The notes beneath the pieces are model-generated. The model had not been told where the DNA came from. It saw nothing but the letters and a program-made list of their open reading frames with translations, and did no database searches. A DNA stretch of 64,000 bases from Castanea sativa (Eukaryota > Streptophyta > Magnoliopsida > Fagales > Fagaceae), in assembly GCF_040712315.1 (NCBI RefSeq), contig NC_134013.1, positions 83,892,001 to 83,956,000 of the forward strand, given 5' to 3'. Below, in pieces: positions 1-11,845 of this stretch (within the stretch, counting starts at the first letter, position 1; every line of letters begins with the position of its first letter). A program made the translations under genes and the position numbers.

Positions 1-1640
1 TAAGCATTGATTTATCAATTCTTAATTTAAGCTTAGAGGCTATGTTACAAGATGGGAAGGTGTTAGATACCCATCTTGCTCGGTGAAACCGGTCTTCTAG
101 ACTATAGTAACCAACATTCATATCATATCATCTAATATGTTATTAATCAATTTGCATGTTGAATTTAATGTGTGTGCATGTAATAAACCCTAATTCAATT
201 TACTAAACATTGCATTTGAATTGAAAAATAAATTCTAGTGAATGTGTGTGAATGGTGATATCTTAGATTCAAGGATTTGAAAGAATTATGAAACAAATAT
301 GTTTTTCATATTTTTGACATGGATTTAAGATCAAAGCTAGTGTTATATATAAACATGTGATGAACAACCAAGAACATGTGAAGAACACATATGAATATTT
401 AAGAACATTCAAACATATTCAAGGAATTTAAATAACCACTAGCATGTTCTAATCTTAAATTCTCATCATAGCAATATACAAAACAAATTAAGGAAATAGA
501 TTATACCTGCATGCAAGATCAACACGGTGGAGAAGGAGGAAGCTTTTGGTGGAGGTCCTAAGGGTGGAGTAGAAAAGAAGAACTAGGAGAGGGAGAGTGA
601 GTCTCACTCAATACCTTGAGTCTCAAGAAGACTAAGATATGATAAGACTACTTTATTTTAATAGAACTCAAGAGAGAAGAAGAGGCGGTTTTTGTGTGCC
701 TTGGAATGAAAGAGATGAGGGGTTTATATAGCAGTAGTGGAAAAAATATAAATAAAAGGTTATTTAATAGGGTTGACAAAGGATAAAACAGAATTATGAA
801 CCTAGACCCTATTTCAGACTTTGGGGAAAGCTAGTGCATTAAATATAGAGATTGGTGGGAGTGATGAGCAAGCAAAATTCGATTTTCTCGTAACTATTGT
901 AATAGCCTACAAAGTTAAATTCAAAAAATCATATCTTATTCAATTCCAATCGGAATTATCTCATTCTTGTGCTTAAATTGAAGCTCCGGATATCTAGTTT
1001 CTGGAAACATTAACCTTACTCACAGATTCAAAATATTATGAGAGATATCAACGAAATTGTAAGCAAAGGTCATTTGCTAGAAAATAATTTTAGCACAATT
1101 AACATTAATAGGTTCCAAATTAGTTTCCAATTAATATTAATAAGCTCCAATCACTTCCATTTTAGACTTAATTAGTTCCAAATTTGCCCTAATTAAAAAG
1201 ATAATTACATAATTACTTATTGAATAATTAATATTTGACTATCTAATTAATTAAATGTGTGCAACCTTACTATAAGATGTAGTCCTAGCCAATCAAATTA
1301 TGACACATTATTAATTTCAAATTGATTATAATTATAAAGAATTGATTCCAATTGATTATAATTAATTGGAATCAATTGTTTATAATTTCATATAGTCGGA
1401 CTCAATTTGTGATAATGCATCTCGGCCATTAAAACTTGATTTGATGATAACTTTCAATCTAATGATCCGATTAGGACTTATAACCAGCCGATTTGATTGT
1501 AACAATATCAAGATCATTTTGGTGAAATGAGATTAAGGATCTAATGACCAGAGTTAAGATGCATATTTCTAAGGTAAAATTACCCTTTTAGCATCAATGT
1601 AAGGTTAAATGCGGGCTGCAAAACAGGGTGTTAACAACTT
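1..1640. other. AT-rich repeat-like sequence, unassigned
   Basis: I see no intact coding region. Read on the minus strand there is a TATA-like box at about 731-721, followed by a CT-rich leader and a splice-donor-like GCAG/GTA at about 510-504. This could be the promoter and leader of an LTR or of a gene whose body lies to the left of the window. The left edge (about 45-95) contains a short inverted pair, AAGATGGG and CCCATCTT. An old LTR or internal part of a retroelement is my best guess, but no terminal repeats or coding domain prove it. Confidence 0.3.
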
Positions 1641-2224
1641 GACTCTTTTGAAATTCTTTTATAGCTTTACCAATTTTTGATAGTAGAGGTTTGTTAATTA
1701 TGAAGGTGGATGTATTTTGTGTTCTAATCAACTTAATTGGTATAATTTTTTTTATCATCAAAGAAGATATCAGAAGTTCAAAACCCATCTACACCGAAAA
1801 TCAATTGGTGTTTTAGTTTAATAATAAAGAGTAATTATTAGGAGTGGCCGCCGTATGTTGAAAATTTCTATAGAAATAAAAATGAAAGTGGATGTGTTCA
1901 CATAGTGAAGAAAGCTCCTTAATGTTGGTGGCGGTGCTTTGTTGTTTGAATTTTGGATGGTGACGAAGTCAGTTTGTGGTGCTTAAGGTTGGTGGCTGGT
2001 CAGTTTTGGCTTTGTAGAGTTCCATTTTTTTATGTTGTAAACAATAAAGATTGAAGATTCTTTGGGCTGTATAGCTGGTACTTGTTTTTCTTTCACCATT
2101 CAAGCCCTCTACTATCTCCTTAGCCCAAGGTGATACGCAAAGCTTCATTGCTATCATCACTTTAAATAGCTAAAAGAAGCACGCGCCAAGTAAAGAAGGT
2201 TCCAAGAGATTCGATTTTAGATTT

Positions 2225-2445
2225 TTAGAAGAGATATAAAGAAGAATAAAACACCCATGGCATCTTGGTTTTAAAGAAAAAGAACATCAGCAGGAAGGTA
2301 ATAAAATATAACAAAGACTCTCCTTGCGAAAGTATTAGCACGACTATTAGCTTCCTGAAATTATGATTCACGCTTGTTTGAGATCTGCTTAGTAGAGTCC
2401 TACAGTCATCAACCAAAGGAGATATAGGTGAATGTTATACAACCC
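2225..2445 (-). pseudogene. LINE-type RNase H fragment (remnant)
   Basis: The minus strand encodes a short piece resembling the C-terminal half of the RNase H domain at the end of plant L1-type LINE polyproteins. A segment around PLVDDCRTLLSRSQT is followed, after a frame change, by an EANSRANTFARR-like segment that matches the usual REAN..AD.LAR ending. The frameshift and lack of any upstream reverse transcriptase mark it as a decayed fragment. Poly-A tail and target-site duplication are not evident. The family assignment rests on two short motifs, so it is tentative. Confidence 0.5.
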
Positions 2446-3682
2446 ATGGTTATCGATTCGAGGTAACTTATCCTGAAGAAGATCAGTATTGAAAACCTAA
2501 CATGTACGGAGGATGGTATGCTGCTCACATTAACATGGTCAAGATAGCCCTAAACAACAAATCAGATATTAAATTAATCGATATTGCATTTATTATCATC
2601 AACCTAACATTTAATGCAATGTGACTTGTCTCCCAACCAAAGTTCCCATCCATCGGGAGTGACTCCCATGCTAGAGTTGTAGAGATGGATTTGTCACATT
2701 TGCTGAAAGCAATGGAGAGGGGTCATGATGATTCCTCCCAATCCAGCATGTGCTAATAAGTAATATAAATACCCACTCACCACATCTGCTAAGGGATGCA
2801 ATTTGCTAAGGGATGCAATTTAAGATTAAAGATGTGACAAGACCAAAGACCAAGTTATTTTTTATATATGTGTAAAGACCAAGTTATTTATGGATTAGGT
2901 CTCTTGATACTCTACCAAAGAGGCAAAGATAGCTTGGTCTCCATTTCTGGAACCAAAGAAAAAAAAAAAAAAACCTTAGTTCCATTTTGTTAATTTTTCT
3001 TACATGGATAATTACATTTTTATAGCACGGTTAGTTTGGAAATATCTTCTTTTGATGTTGTAATATTAGAATTTAGAATGAAAAATCTTTTAAGACATTA
3101 TGTCTCAAGTTTATTTAATATGTCAACTATATAATATTTTTCAAGTAGTTTTAACCTTTTAGGATAACAAATTATTTCACAACTTTGACGTGTCAGATTG
3201 TAAGTAGTTAACCATCACTCACACATAACCTACTATTTTTCATCACCACACCTTGTCTATTAACATTTGTGACAAAATGTTGTAAATACTTTTGTGGTCC
3301 TAAACTTTTCCATAATTTTTACTATGCTTTTGATCATGTTAGATGATCAACTTCGAAATGTGAGCTTTCATTCTAGAATTAGACGGTGTAATTCCAAGTA
3401 GCTCGTATTTCAACCTAAAAAAAGGGCATAGTAGCGTCCTTTGTGTAAAATGTAAATTGAAATTTAATGATAGGAGTGGTACAGAGATTAGGCAGATTGA
3501 GTTTTTTTTTTAGTACCATATACTAGACAAGTTGATGATCCCAAGATCTATTCCATAAGGAATGTCAGTCCAAATCTAACCCCCACGAAGCCTTAAAAGG
3601 TTGAGAAGAAGAAACACTAGAATACTCATCCACACCCAAAAAGCCCATATATAGGAGCCCAACAAACCAACTAGGATTGAAA
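2446..3682. other. Non-coding AT-rich intergenic sequence
   Basis: No supported gene. It contains a 17-bp tandem doublet (GCTAAGGGATGCAATTT) near 2799-2832, a poly-A run near 2957-2975 and a T run near 3500. The right end abuts the target-site duplication of the MULE. Confidence 0.5.
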
Positions 3683-3691
3683 TAAAAACAA

Positions 3692-3895
3692 GGCCTAATG
3701 TAAAACTCACTTTTTAAGTTTCACCATTTTTCATTTTCATCTTGTAAGTTTATATTTTGTCATTTCAGTCCTCTATGTTTCAATCCTCCTCATTTGAGTC
3801 TTTTGTTAACATTCTATCCAAGTTTGCTGTTAACCATATTTAATTTTTATTTAATTATTTATTTCTTACAATAAAAAAACATTAATTTTTTTTAA
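3692..3895 (+). repeat. MULE left terminal inverted repeat
   Basis: It begins GGCCTAATG and, read forward, aligns along about 200 bp with the reverse complement of 9,045-9,251. Shared blocks include AAAACTCAC, TTTCACCA, TTGTCATTTCAGTCCT and GTTAACCATATTTAATTTTT. Scattered mismatches and small gaps show moderate age. Confidence 0.85.
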
Positions 3896-4028
3896 TAGAA
3901 AAAACCCAGAAATTAACCCCCCACCCACATGAAAGCCCTTCTTTTTGTTCCCTATTCCCAAAACAACCAAAAGAAAAAGTCCCAAAACCTCAATCAAAAC
4001 AATAATGAATTCGTTCCTAAAAACAAAT

Positions 4029-4199
4029 TGTTAACATGTATAGTGTTGTGGGCTTTAGGCCCAACTAGTTTACTTGTATAGCACACATTCTTGTACTACA
4101 CTCTTACTTGTACTGCACTCATATACCTCCTATATAAATGCACTCATGTATATTCTTTTAGTGAGAAATACAATACTATTAAATTCAGTATTTCTAACA
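4029..4199 (+). repeat. Copia 5' LTR
   Basis: 171 bp, TGTTAACATG..TTTCTAACA, same length as the 3' LTR at 8,372-8,542. It contains a TATATAAA-like box (about 4,131-4,138) that could serve as the LTR promoter. Confidence 0.92.
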
Positions 4200-4917
4200 T
4201 GGTATCAGAGCAACTGCTCTGACTTTTTTTTTTTTTCGCAGTCTCGTCTTTCATTGGTGTTATTCCAGACTCACAATTGCTTCCGCCGTTACAGCGAGTG
4301 CTGCAGCTATTTGTCGCTAAACCTCTGACGCATCTCAGTCATCGTCTCTGGTTCCGGACCTGCTGTCACCGTTGTTTAGAGTCTTGAGACCACTGCCATA
4401 TCGTTGCCACCGTGATCCTTGCCCTGATTGAGTTTTTTGCAAGTACCACTGAGATTGTCCTTCGCTGATCTACTACTTGGTGGAATCTTGGTGTCATCGA
4501 AGGCTCCACACGCCGCCATGCATTGGTCAAAGTTTCAGCAAATCTTCCACGCGCCATCAATATTTCTCTGATCTTATCGCCGCCAGCTTTGCCGGAATCG
4601 TCTTTCTTTGATCTACATAGTCGAAAAAGAATCGGCCTTATCGGACTTGTCACGTGCCTTCATGCGCCACCTGAAATTCTCTGCAACATCAGCTACGCGC
4701 CACACGCGCTGCATGCGCCGCCCTACTGCCTTCTGACGTCATCTACCACGTCAGCCCTAGTTGCTCGCTTGCTGATGTCATCGTCCAGTCAGCGCTTACG
4801 TCTTCTTGCTCACGTCAGCCTCTGTTGACCTTGACAGTGTGTTGACTGTTAACCGTTGACTTTGACCCAGAGTTGACTTTTTGCAGTCCAGGTGCTCCTT
4901 ACCCAGTTTTTTCGTAT

Positions 4918-7900
4918 AGATTTCATTTTTGCAAACGTTTTGGCCATAATATTGAGACTTGTTATCAATGCAATAAATTAGCTGTTTCAATTTTTGCTGC
5001 CACTATTGCTAACACTGAGAGTGTCCAACCAATGGCTCCCGTCTCTGCATAGTCTAAGTCTTCAGGTTGCACTTTCACCATGTTCGCAGATGACCTTAAA
5101 AACATCATCGCAAATGTCATTCGTATGGTTGGTAATGCATCTTATTCCTCTTCTCTCTCAGCTTTATCTGGTATGTCTCCTTCCTCTTGGCTTATGGATT
5201 CTGCTTGTTGCAATCACATGACACCTCACTCGTCCTTATTTTCTGAACTTCAACCTGCACCACACTCTCTTACTATTCGTATAGCAAATGGTTCCACAAT
5301 GTCTGGTCATAATATAGGTTCCATTTCAACCTCCAACCTCTCAGTTCTTGTGGTCTTTAATATTCCTGACCTTTCTTACAATTTGTTTTCTGTAGGACAA
5401 TTAGCTGAGTTGGGTTATCACATTATATTTGATTATTCTGGGTGTATTGTGCAGGATCCACGGACGGGACAAGAGCTAGGGACCGGTCCTAGAGTTGGGC
5501 GTATATTTCCCGTGGACAACCTTTGTCTTCCACTTGTTGCTCCTGTTTCTATTACCGCAGTTGCTGCAGTTTCTTTTATTCCTTCCCTTACACTTTGGCA
5601 TGCTCGACTTGGTCACGCATCTTCTTCCCATGTACAACAATTGGCTTCTAGAGGTTTGTTAGGTTCAGTGTCTACAGAAAATTTTGATTGTGTTTCATGT
5701 CAGTTAGAAAAACAACCAGCTTTGCCTTTCAATTCTAGTGAATCTATATCCACTGATATCTTTGACCTTATTCATCCTGATGTTTGGGGACCTTCTTCTG
5801 TCTCTAGTATTGGTAGATCTCGATATTTTGTTGTCTTTGTGGATGATTACTCTCGCTATAGCTGGATTTTTAATATGAAACATCGTTCTGAATTATTGCA
5901 AGTGTATTCTAATTTTGCAAAAATGGTTGAAACTCAATTTTCTAAAAGTATCAAAATTTTTCAATTTGATAATGCTCGAGTACACTCAATATGCTTTCCA
6001 AGCTGTTTTGCATTCGTATGGCACTGTTCATCAACTAACTTGTCCAAGTACCTTTCAGCAAAATGGTAAAGCCAAACGAAAACTTCGTCATATTCTTGAC
6101 ACTGTTCGTGCTCTCCTTCTCTCTGCCAAAGTTACTGCTCCTTTTTGGGGTGAAGCTGCTATTCATGCTGTTTATGCTATTAATCGCATTCCTAGTCCTG
6201 TTATCCAAAATCAAACTCCATATGAGCGTCTTTTTGGGTCACCTTCAGACTATCACCACCTTCGCTCCTTCGGCTTTGCTTGTTTCGTTCTTCTTCAGCC
6301 ACATGAGCATAACAAACTTGAGCCTAGGTCAAGGCTTTGTTGTTTTCTTGGCTATGGTGAAACTCAAAAGGAATATCGCTATTATGATCCTATTTCTCAT
6401 CGTCTTCGTATCTCCCGCAATGTTGTCTTTTAGGAACATCGCCTCTTTGTCGAGCTCTCTCACTTCCGTGCTTCTCTATCTTCCTCTTCTGTCTTAGATT
6501 TATTTCCAGAAGAGGCACATATTCCTTCTATAGCTGCTTTTGACCCTCTTGTAGTTGCTCCTGATCCTTCTATAGTTGCTCTTGATTCTCCTATAGACTT
6601 CTTTGTCCAACCACTAGATATCCTTGTTCCCTTTCCTAGTTTCCCCTTTAATGAACAGGTGGAAGATGAACAGGTCAAAGATGAGCTACGCAACCCTAAT
6701 CTTGGGTCCCCTGCTCCTGCTCTGTCTAAAGATCATGCACAAGACATTCCACCTCGTCACTCAACTCGGGTAAGGTCCATTTCTACACATTTACTTGACT
6801 ATCATTGTTACACTGCCCTTGCTACACTGCACAAGCCTCACACCTATTGTGAGGCTTCCATTGACCCTTTATGGCAGATTGCAATGAAAGAGGAACTTGA
6901 TGCATTATCTAAAAACCATACTTGGGACTTAGTCACTCTTCCTCCTAGGAAATTTGTGGTTGGTTGTAAGTGGATCTACAAGATTAAGACTCACTTTGAT
7001 GGGTCCATTGAGCGCTACAAAACTCGTTTTGTTGCAAGAGGTTTTACATAGGAGTATGGAATTGATTATGAAGAGACCTTTACTCCAGTTGCTCGTATCT
7101 CATCTGTTCGTGCCCTCTTAGCTGTTGCTACTGCCAGTAAATGGGACCTTTTCCAGATGGATGTCAAAAATGCATTCCTTAATGGGGATTTAAGTGAAGA
7201 AGTTTATATGCAACCTTCTCTTGGTCTCTCTGTTGAATCAAACAAGGTTTGTCACCTTCGACGTGCACTTTATGGCCTTAAACAAGCTCCACGTGCTTGG
7301 TTTGCCAAATTCAGCTCTACCGTCTCTCGTTTGGGTTACATGGCCAATCATTATGATTCTGCCTTATTTCTTCGTTGCACTGACAAAGACATTATTTTAC
7401 TTCTCCTGTATGTGGATGATATGATCATAACTGGTGATGACCTCAGTGGCATTTAAGAACTCAAGGATTTTCTCAGTCAGCAGTTTGAGATGAAAGATCT
7501 TGGACATCTCAACTACTTCTTAGGTCTTGAAATCACTCATTCTACAGATGGACTTTACATTACTCAAGCCAAGTATGCCTCTGAACTCTTATCTAGAGCT
7601 GGACTCACTGATAGCAAGACTGTTGACACTCCAGTCGAGCTTAATGCGCATTTGACTCCCTCAGGGGGAAACCATTGTCTAATCCCTCTCTTTACAGACG
7701 CTTAGTTGGCAGCCTAGTTTATCTTACTGTTAGTCGTCCAGACATTTCCTATGCTATTCACCAGGTGAGCCAGTATCTGTTTGGTCCACGATCGACTCAC
7801 TATGTTGCTATTTTGCGCATTCTTCGGTACCTAAAGGGCGCTCTCTTCCATGGTCTTTTCTACTCTGCTCAGTCTTCTCTTGTTCTCCATGCATTTTCTG

Positions 7901-8358
7901 ATGTTGATTGGACAGGAGATCCTATTGATCGCAAGTCCACCACTGGTTATTGCTTTCTTCTTGGTTCTTCTCTGATTTCTTGGCAAAGCAAGAAACAAAC
8001 TAATGTGGCCCATTTTAGTACTAAAGCAGAATATCGTGTCCTTGCTGATACCACATCTGAGCTTCTTTGGCTACAATGGCTTCTCAAAGACTTAGGTGTG
8101 TCGACATCCTCTGCTACTCCTCTTTATTATGACAACAAGAGTGCCATTCATATTGCTCACAATGATGTCTTCCATAAACGGACTAAACACATCGAGATCG
8201 ATTGTCATTTTATCCGTTATCATCTTGTCCATGGTGCTCTCAAGCTAATCTCAGTCTCCTCTATAGATCAACTTGCAGATATCTTCACCAAGTCACATCC
8301 TAAGGGATGCCTTCGTACTTTGGTTGACAACCTCAAGTTGGTCTCACATCCACCTTGA
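4918..8358 (+). pseudogene. Copia polyprotein remnant (zinc knuckle, integrase, RT, RNase H)
   Basis: Successive pieces of one polyprotein. A CKRFGH..C zinc-knuckle remnant lies near 4,930 (second cysteine pair altered). Next come the gag-pre-integrase domain and integrase with its LWHARLGHAS and VSCQLEKQ zinc-binding part (5,590-5,720) and catalytic core (5,750-6,200). Reverse transcriptase runs from about 6,850 with LYVDDMI at 7,407-7,427. RNase H continues to 8,358 with AFSDVDW and the DNKSAIHIA segment. Lesions: a small deletion causing a frameshift near 5,978; in-frame stops at 6,431 (TAG), 7,049 (TAG) and 7,454 (TAA); another frameshift near 7,670. It cannot encode a working polyprotein. 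Confidence 0.92.
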
Positions 8359-8371
8359 GTTTGAAGAGGGC

Positions 8372-8542
8372 TGTTAACATGTATAGTACTGTGGGCTTTA
8401 GGCCCAACTAGTTTACTTGTATAGCACACATTCTTGTACTACACTCTTACTTATACTACACTCATATGCCTCCTATATAAAGACACTCATGTATATTCTT
8501 TTAGTGAGAAATATAATACTATTGAATTCAGTATTTCTAACA
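8372..8542 (+). repeat. Copia 3' LTR
   Basis: 171 bp direct copy of 4,029-4,199, preceded by a GAAGAGGGC polypurine stretch and followed by the CAAAT target duplication. Confidence 0.92.
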
Positions 8543-8671
8543 CAAATAATAATGATTTCATATTGACCCACCAGCAACCTTGATTATATCTTCAGTCTCT
8601 GAATCTATTACGCCTCCACATCGATCTCTTTCCCTCTCAAACTCCAAAATCCCAGCCCCAAGAAACTGCCA

Positions 8672-9012
8672 ATGGCAAACACAGAGCTTAGATACTTAAA
8701 GAAGAAAGAACAATCGAGAAGGAGATTATCAAAACAATCACAATTGGGAAGCTCGACTCGTTGAAGCCTAACTCAGGACAGTCTATACCTATTGGTGAAC
8801 ACTACATGTGCGTTTTGTATCACGAGGAGTCTGACTCTGATTGCAGAGTTTGGGAGTGGCACAGGCACATGGTGTTTTACAACGATGAAAATGGGTAATG
8901 CAAGAGTATGTGAATGGGAATTACTTTGGGAGAATGATGATGATGAGGAAGGTTTTTGGGGACGAAAGCGATGAAGAAGATGAAAGCCATGAGGAAAGGA
9001 ATTTGGGGTTAA
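8672..9012 (+). pseudogene. Captured host-gene fragment inside the MULE
   Basis: Between the copia insertion and the right MULE end lies sequence with coding character: an ATG at 8,672, then a reading frame around 8,732-8,905 giving IPIGEHYMCVLYHEESDSD and VWEWHRHMVFYNDENG. After a small indel and stop the frame shifts into EYVNGNYFGRM and an acidic DESDEEDESHEE tail. The pattern resembles a conserved, uncharacterised plant protein rather than any transposon protein, and the tryptophan-rich core looks like real past coding. Stops and shifts show it is not functional. I cannot name the donor gene. Confidence 0.6.
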
Positions 9013-9044
9013 TCTTTGTTTGTTTTTTTGTTTGTTTTTTTTTT

Positions 9045-9251
9045 TTTAATTTCAAATTAACATTTTTTTAATATAAGATATAAATAATTAATTAAAAATT
9101 AAATATGGTTAACGGCAGATATGGATGGAATCTTAACAGAAGACTAAATTAAGGAAAATTGAAACTTAAAGGACTGAAATGACAAGATGTAAATTTACAG
9201 AACTGAAATGAAAAGTGGTGAAATTTAACGGGTGAGTTTTGCATTTTGGCC
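9045..9251 (-). repeat. MULE right terminal inverted repeat
   Basis: Reverse complement of the left end. It finishes GTGAGTTTTGCATTTTGGCC and is followed immediately by the second copy of the 9-bp duplication TAAAAACAA. Confidence 0.85.
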
Positions 9252-9260
9252 TAAAAACAA

Positions 9261-9859
9261 TATGACTCTCAAGTCTAAAACCTAGCCCAAAACTATACTA
9301 ACAATTAGACTAGCCCAATCCCTCTATTTACAGACTTGTAAATAAAAATCATACATTGAGCAATCTTTTATATGGAAGATGAAGAACCCATTAGTCAAAG
9401 CTCGTAACAAAAGAATTTTTCATCTTTTTAATTTTCCATCCCTCAATGTACACACTGAGGGAAAACTAAAATTTCTTCTATCCCTCTACTTTTCCATTTC
9501 CTCCCAATTTTTATCATTCTACTTTTCCATCTCCTACCGAATGAAGCTTAGAGGTTATTAACATAACATGACATTAAAAATCAGTATGGGGAAAGACCCA
9601 ATTCATGGTTGTGATACCATAGGAAGGCCTTTTTGAGTCCCAATTGTTAATTGGAAAAGGCACAACCTCTTGGGTCATTGGGACAAAATAATCTCATTCA
9701 ACCCACAAACTAAATAGGTCCACAGTATGGCCAATCATGAATAAAAGGTATTATGACCTTGTAAAAGACTTTAAAGGACATATCTTTGATGATTTGCTCT
9801 GTAGTTAGCCACGAGGCCCACCATAGTACCAAGGGCTTAAACACCAACTCTTTTGCACA
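9261..9859. other. Intergenic, no gene seen
   Basis: AT-rich sequence to the right of the MULE. The short ORFs here lack any recognisable domain and have no counterpart in copy B of the duplication. Confidence 0.4.
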
Positions 9860-10583
9860 TAATGAAAAAATGGGCTTTAGCAAGTGTTTGATTATATATT
9901 GTTTAGCCAAAAATAAAGTGGGGTTCATGATGAATCTTGTTCTCTTTCACATTGTTATTTGTCAAACCATTCTAGGAGTAAATGAAAAACTGACTCATAA
10001 AGTGCCAAATTGAAAATGGTTTCAATTGTATCAAATACAAGTCTTGATTAGAATTACATCATTCATTCTTAATATATTTGGTTTGTGAGTAATTTATTTT
10101 ACAGATTTCTATTTGCTATGTTATATAGAAATTCAATTATTGTTCTTGATTTCTTATTCATAATATCCGTTTGTGTTCTTGATTACATAATCACAAAATA
10201 TATATATTTTCTGTAATATAACCAACAAACATTTTTAGTTATTTACACCAAAATATCGTCATATCTTTCAAATGTAAGCACTTCTCTTTTCTTTCCCCGA
10301 CCTTGCAGAACCAAACATAAGGTTTAAGAAATGTCCAAAAACCATAAAGGATTTAACAACTTCACCAACATTTTCCTAAGAAAATACGTTTGCTCCCACT
10401 AAACAAAACACATCATGAGCAACCTTAAGGTTGTATCATTGGTTTCAATAGTTTAATTCTCATGAGAAATTGTACAAAAAATTAAAAACTATCTATTGCT
10501 GCAAGCTGCAGCCATACGCGAGTGCGTTATTCTTGCACTTTGGAATAAAAAATTAAAAGTTCTCTCTAGAATGTAACTTAAAA
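9860..10583. repeat. Segmental duplication copy A, block 1
   Basis: This block aligns with 55,300-56,030 almost base for base apart from small indels. Landmarks are GGCTTTAGCAAGTGTTTGAT, the TTCAATTGT..CAAATACAAG stretch and the CTGCAAGCTGCAGCCATA palindrome-like block. It is non-coding. Its right end is the CCAAC duplicated by the E1 insertion. Confidence 0.85.
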
Positions 10584-10588
10584 CCAAC

Positions 10589-11337
10589 TGTAAGCGCACA
10601 ATTGCACCTGGCCCCAAGAACAGTTACGGGCTCAGGCCCAATGAGCCTTAAACAATGTAATTTGTAGAGTGTGGGCTTGAAACCCAGGTTAGAAGTGTTT
10701 GAGGATTAAATGGCAAGCCAAATATTATAAACACTTGAAAACAACAAAGAATACTGTAAGTCAATCTGCTCGGACGTAAGCCGAGAACTGTTCTTATATT
10801 ATTTCTCTCTCTCTTTTTCTCTTTCCTTTAGGTTACAAAGAGGGATCCCCCTTTTCTGTCTTAGATTGCTCTTTAAATACTACTCTTTTGAATACTTTGT
10901 ACACGTGTTGCCTCACCTCCCCCTTAGCCTAGATATTTCTTTTCTCAGTGCCTTTGAATAGTAACCAGAAGTTTCTCTTCCACTGTTCAGGTGTCACTTC
11001 CCCATAAATGCGGCCAGGGTGGTAGGTGCAGGGTCTTTAATGTGGAGGTGGCAGCCTTTATCTTTGACATTTCTTCAACACCGGCGCTTCTGGGGCATTC
11101 TAGGGTTTACCCCTTTTAACCATTGGCCTTAACCGTGTCATCCCCTAATCTTTACTACGAAATCCCGAGTTCTTCGGTGTCCATTTGAGGGTAAGTTCAC
11201 CCTCGGCTGGATCCTCGGATCCTCGGCGTATGGGCCGACCCATAGTACTAACAAATTCTAAACCCAAGAGCAGGTCGGCCTTCCTTAACACGGCCCAAAA
11301 GGCCCACATTCTCATCAGGATCTTTTTGCCCCCCACA
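10589..11337 (-). repeat. E1 LTR (3' LTR in element orientation)
   Basis: 749 bp, near-identical to 20,728-21,476. It contains a CT-rich tract at about 10,800-10,830. Just outside, at about 11,338-11,352, is the polypurine tract (minus strand TTGAGGGGCTAT). Confidence 0.92.
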
Positions 11338-11845
11338 ATAGCCCCTCAAAACTCTAATTTTCAACGTCCAAGGAGAAAAATAGGGTTTTGATCCGACAAG
11401 AACCTACTCCACACACTTTGTGAGTGATGGCACGTGTGGAAATCGTTTCGCGTCCCAGAAGATGCCACTTGGCGGTTTTATTTTCAACAACGCGCGTATT
11501 TATTACTGTAAGTTACATTTTGTCTCCCACGTTCAACGGTGAGATGGGCATCCAACGGTCTTCGTTACTCCACGAAATTTTAGGCGGGACAAATATAATT
11601 TCGAGGCCGCCTTCTTGCACGTCGTGACGCTTCGGGAACCTGTGCCTTCATTTAATTCCTCAGGGGCTAATCCCATCAAAACATCAGCCATCATACCTTA
11701 CTTGCAAAAAACCGTGGAAACTTGCACACCTTCGACCTTGTAAGTTCTTGCTCCTTCTATTCTTAACCTTTTCTCCTCGGTATTTGTCCTCGACTGTCAC
11801 TATAAGCATTCTCCTTCTTAGAGTTTAATATTTCGTTCCTCTGTA

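Larger units (their letters stand above)
4029..8542 (+). mobile_element. Ty1/copia LTR retrotransposon, decayed, gag largely deleted
   Basis: A complete insertion with two 171-bp LTRs (TGTTAACA..TCTAACA) flanked by the 5-bp duplication CAAAT (4,024-4,028 and 8,543-8,547). A primer-binding site TGGTATCAGAGC complementary to initiator tRNA-Met starts at 4,200, right after the 5' LTR. A polypurine stretch (GAAGAGGG) lies at about 8,363-8,370, just before the 3' LTR. The domain order integrase, then reverse transcriptase, then RNase H identifies the copia superfamily. The region between primer site and integrase is only about 0.9 kb and retains just a zinc-knuckle-like remnant, so most of gag is lost. 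The LTRs differ at roughly nine sites by eye. Confidence 0.93.
3692..9251. mobile_element. Non-autonomous MULE (Pack-MULE-like), split by a copia element
   Basis: A DNA transposon bounded by long inverted repeats (3,692-3,895 and 9,045-9,251) that start and end with GGCC. It is flanked by the perfect 9-bp direct repeat TAAAAACAA at 3,683-3,691 and 9,252-9,260. Long inverted ends plus a 9-bp target duplication are the hallmark of Mutator-like elements. Subtracting the 4.5 kb copia insertion leaves about 1.04 kb. No transposase is present; instead the interior holds a decayed piece of an apparently cellular gene (8,672-9,012), which makes it Pack-MULE-like. The copia insertion must be younger than the MULE insertion. 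Confidence 0.85.

Noticed and set aside
1594..2160. Minus-strand ORFs at 1,594-1,788 and 1,969-2,160
   Set aside because: No recognisable domain, and no splice or promoter context; the second might be upstream LINE sequence but I could not support it.
4200..4212. tRNA-like match at the start of the copia interior (also 41,057 and 50,467)
   Set aside because: These are primer-binding sites complementary to the tRNA 3' end, not tRNA genes; no cloverleaf arms surround them.
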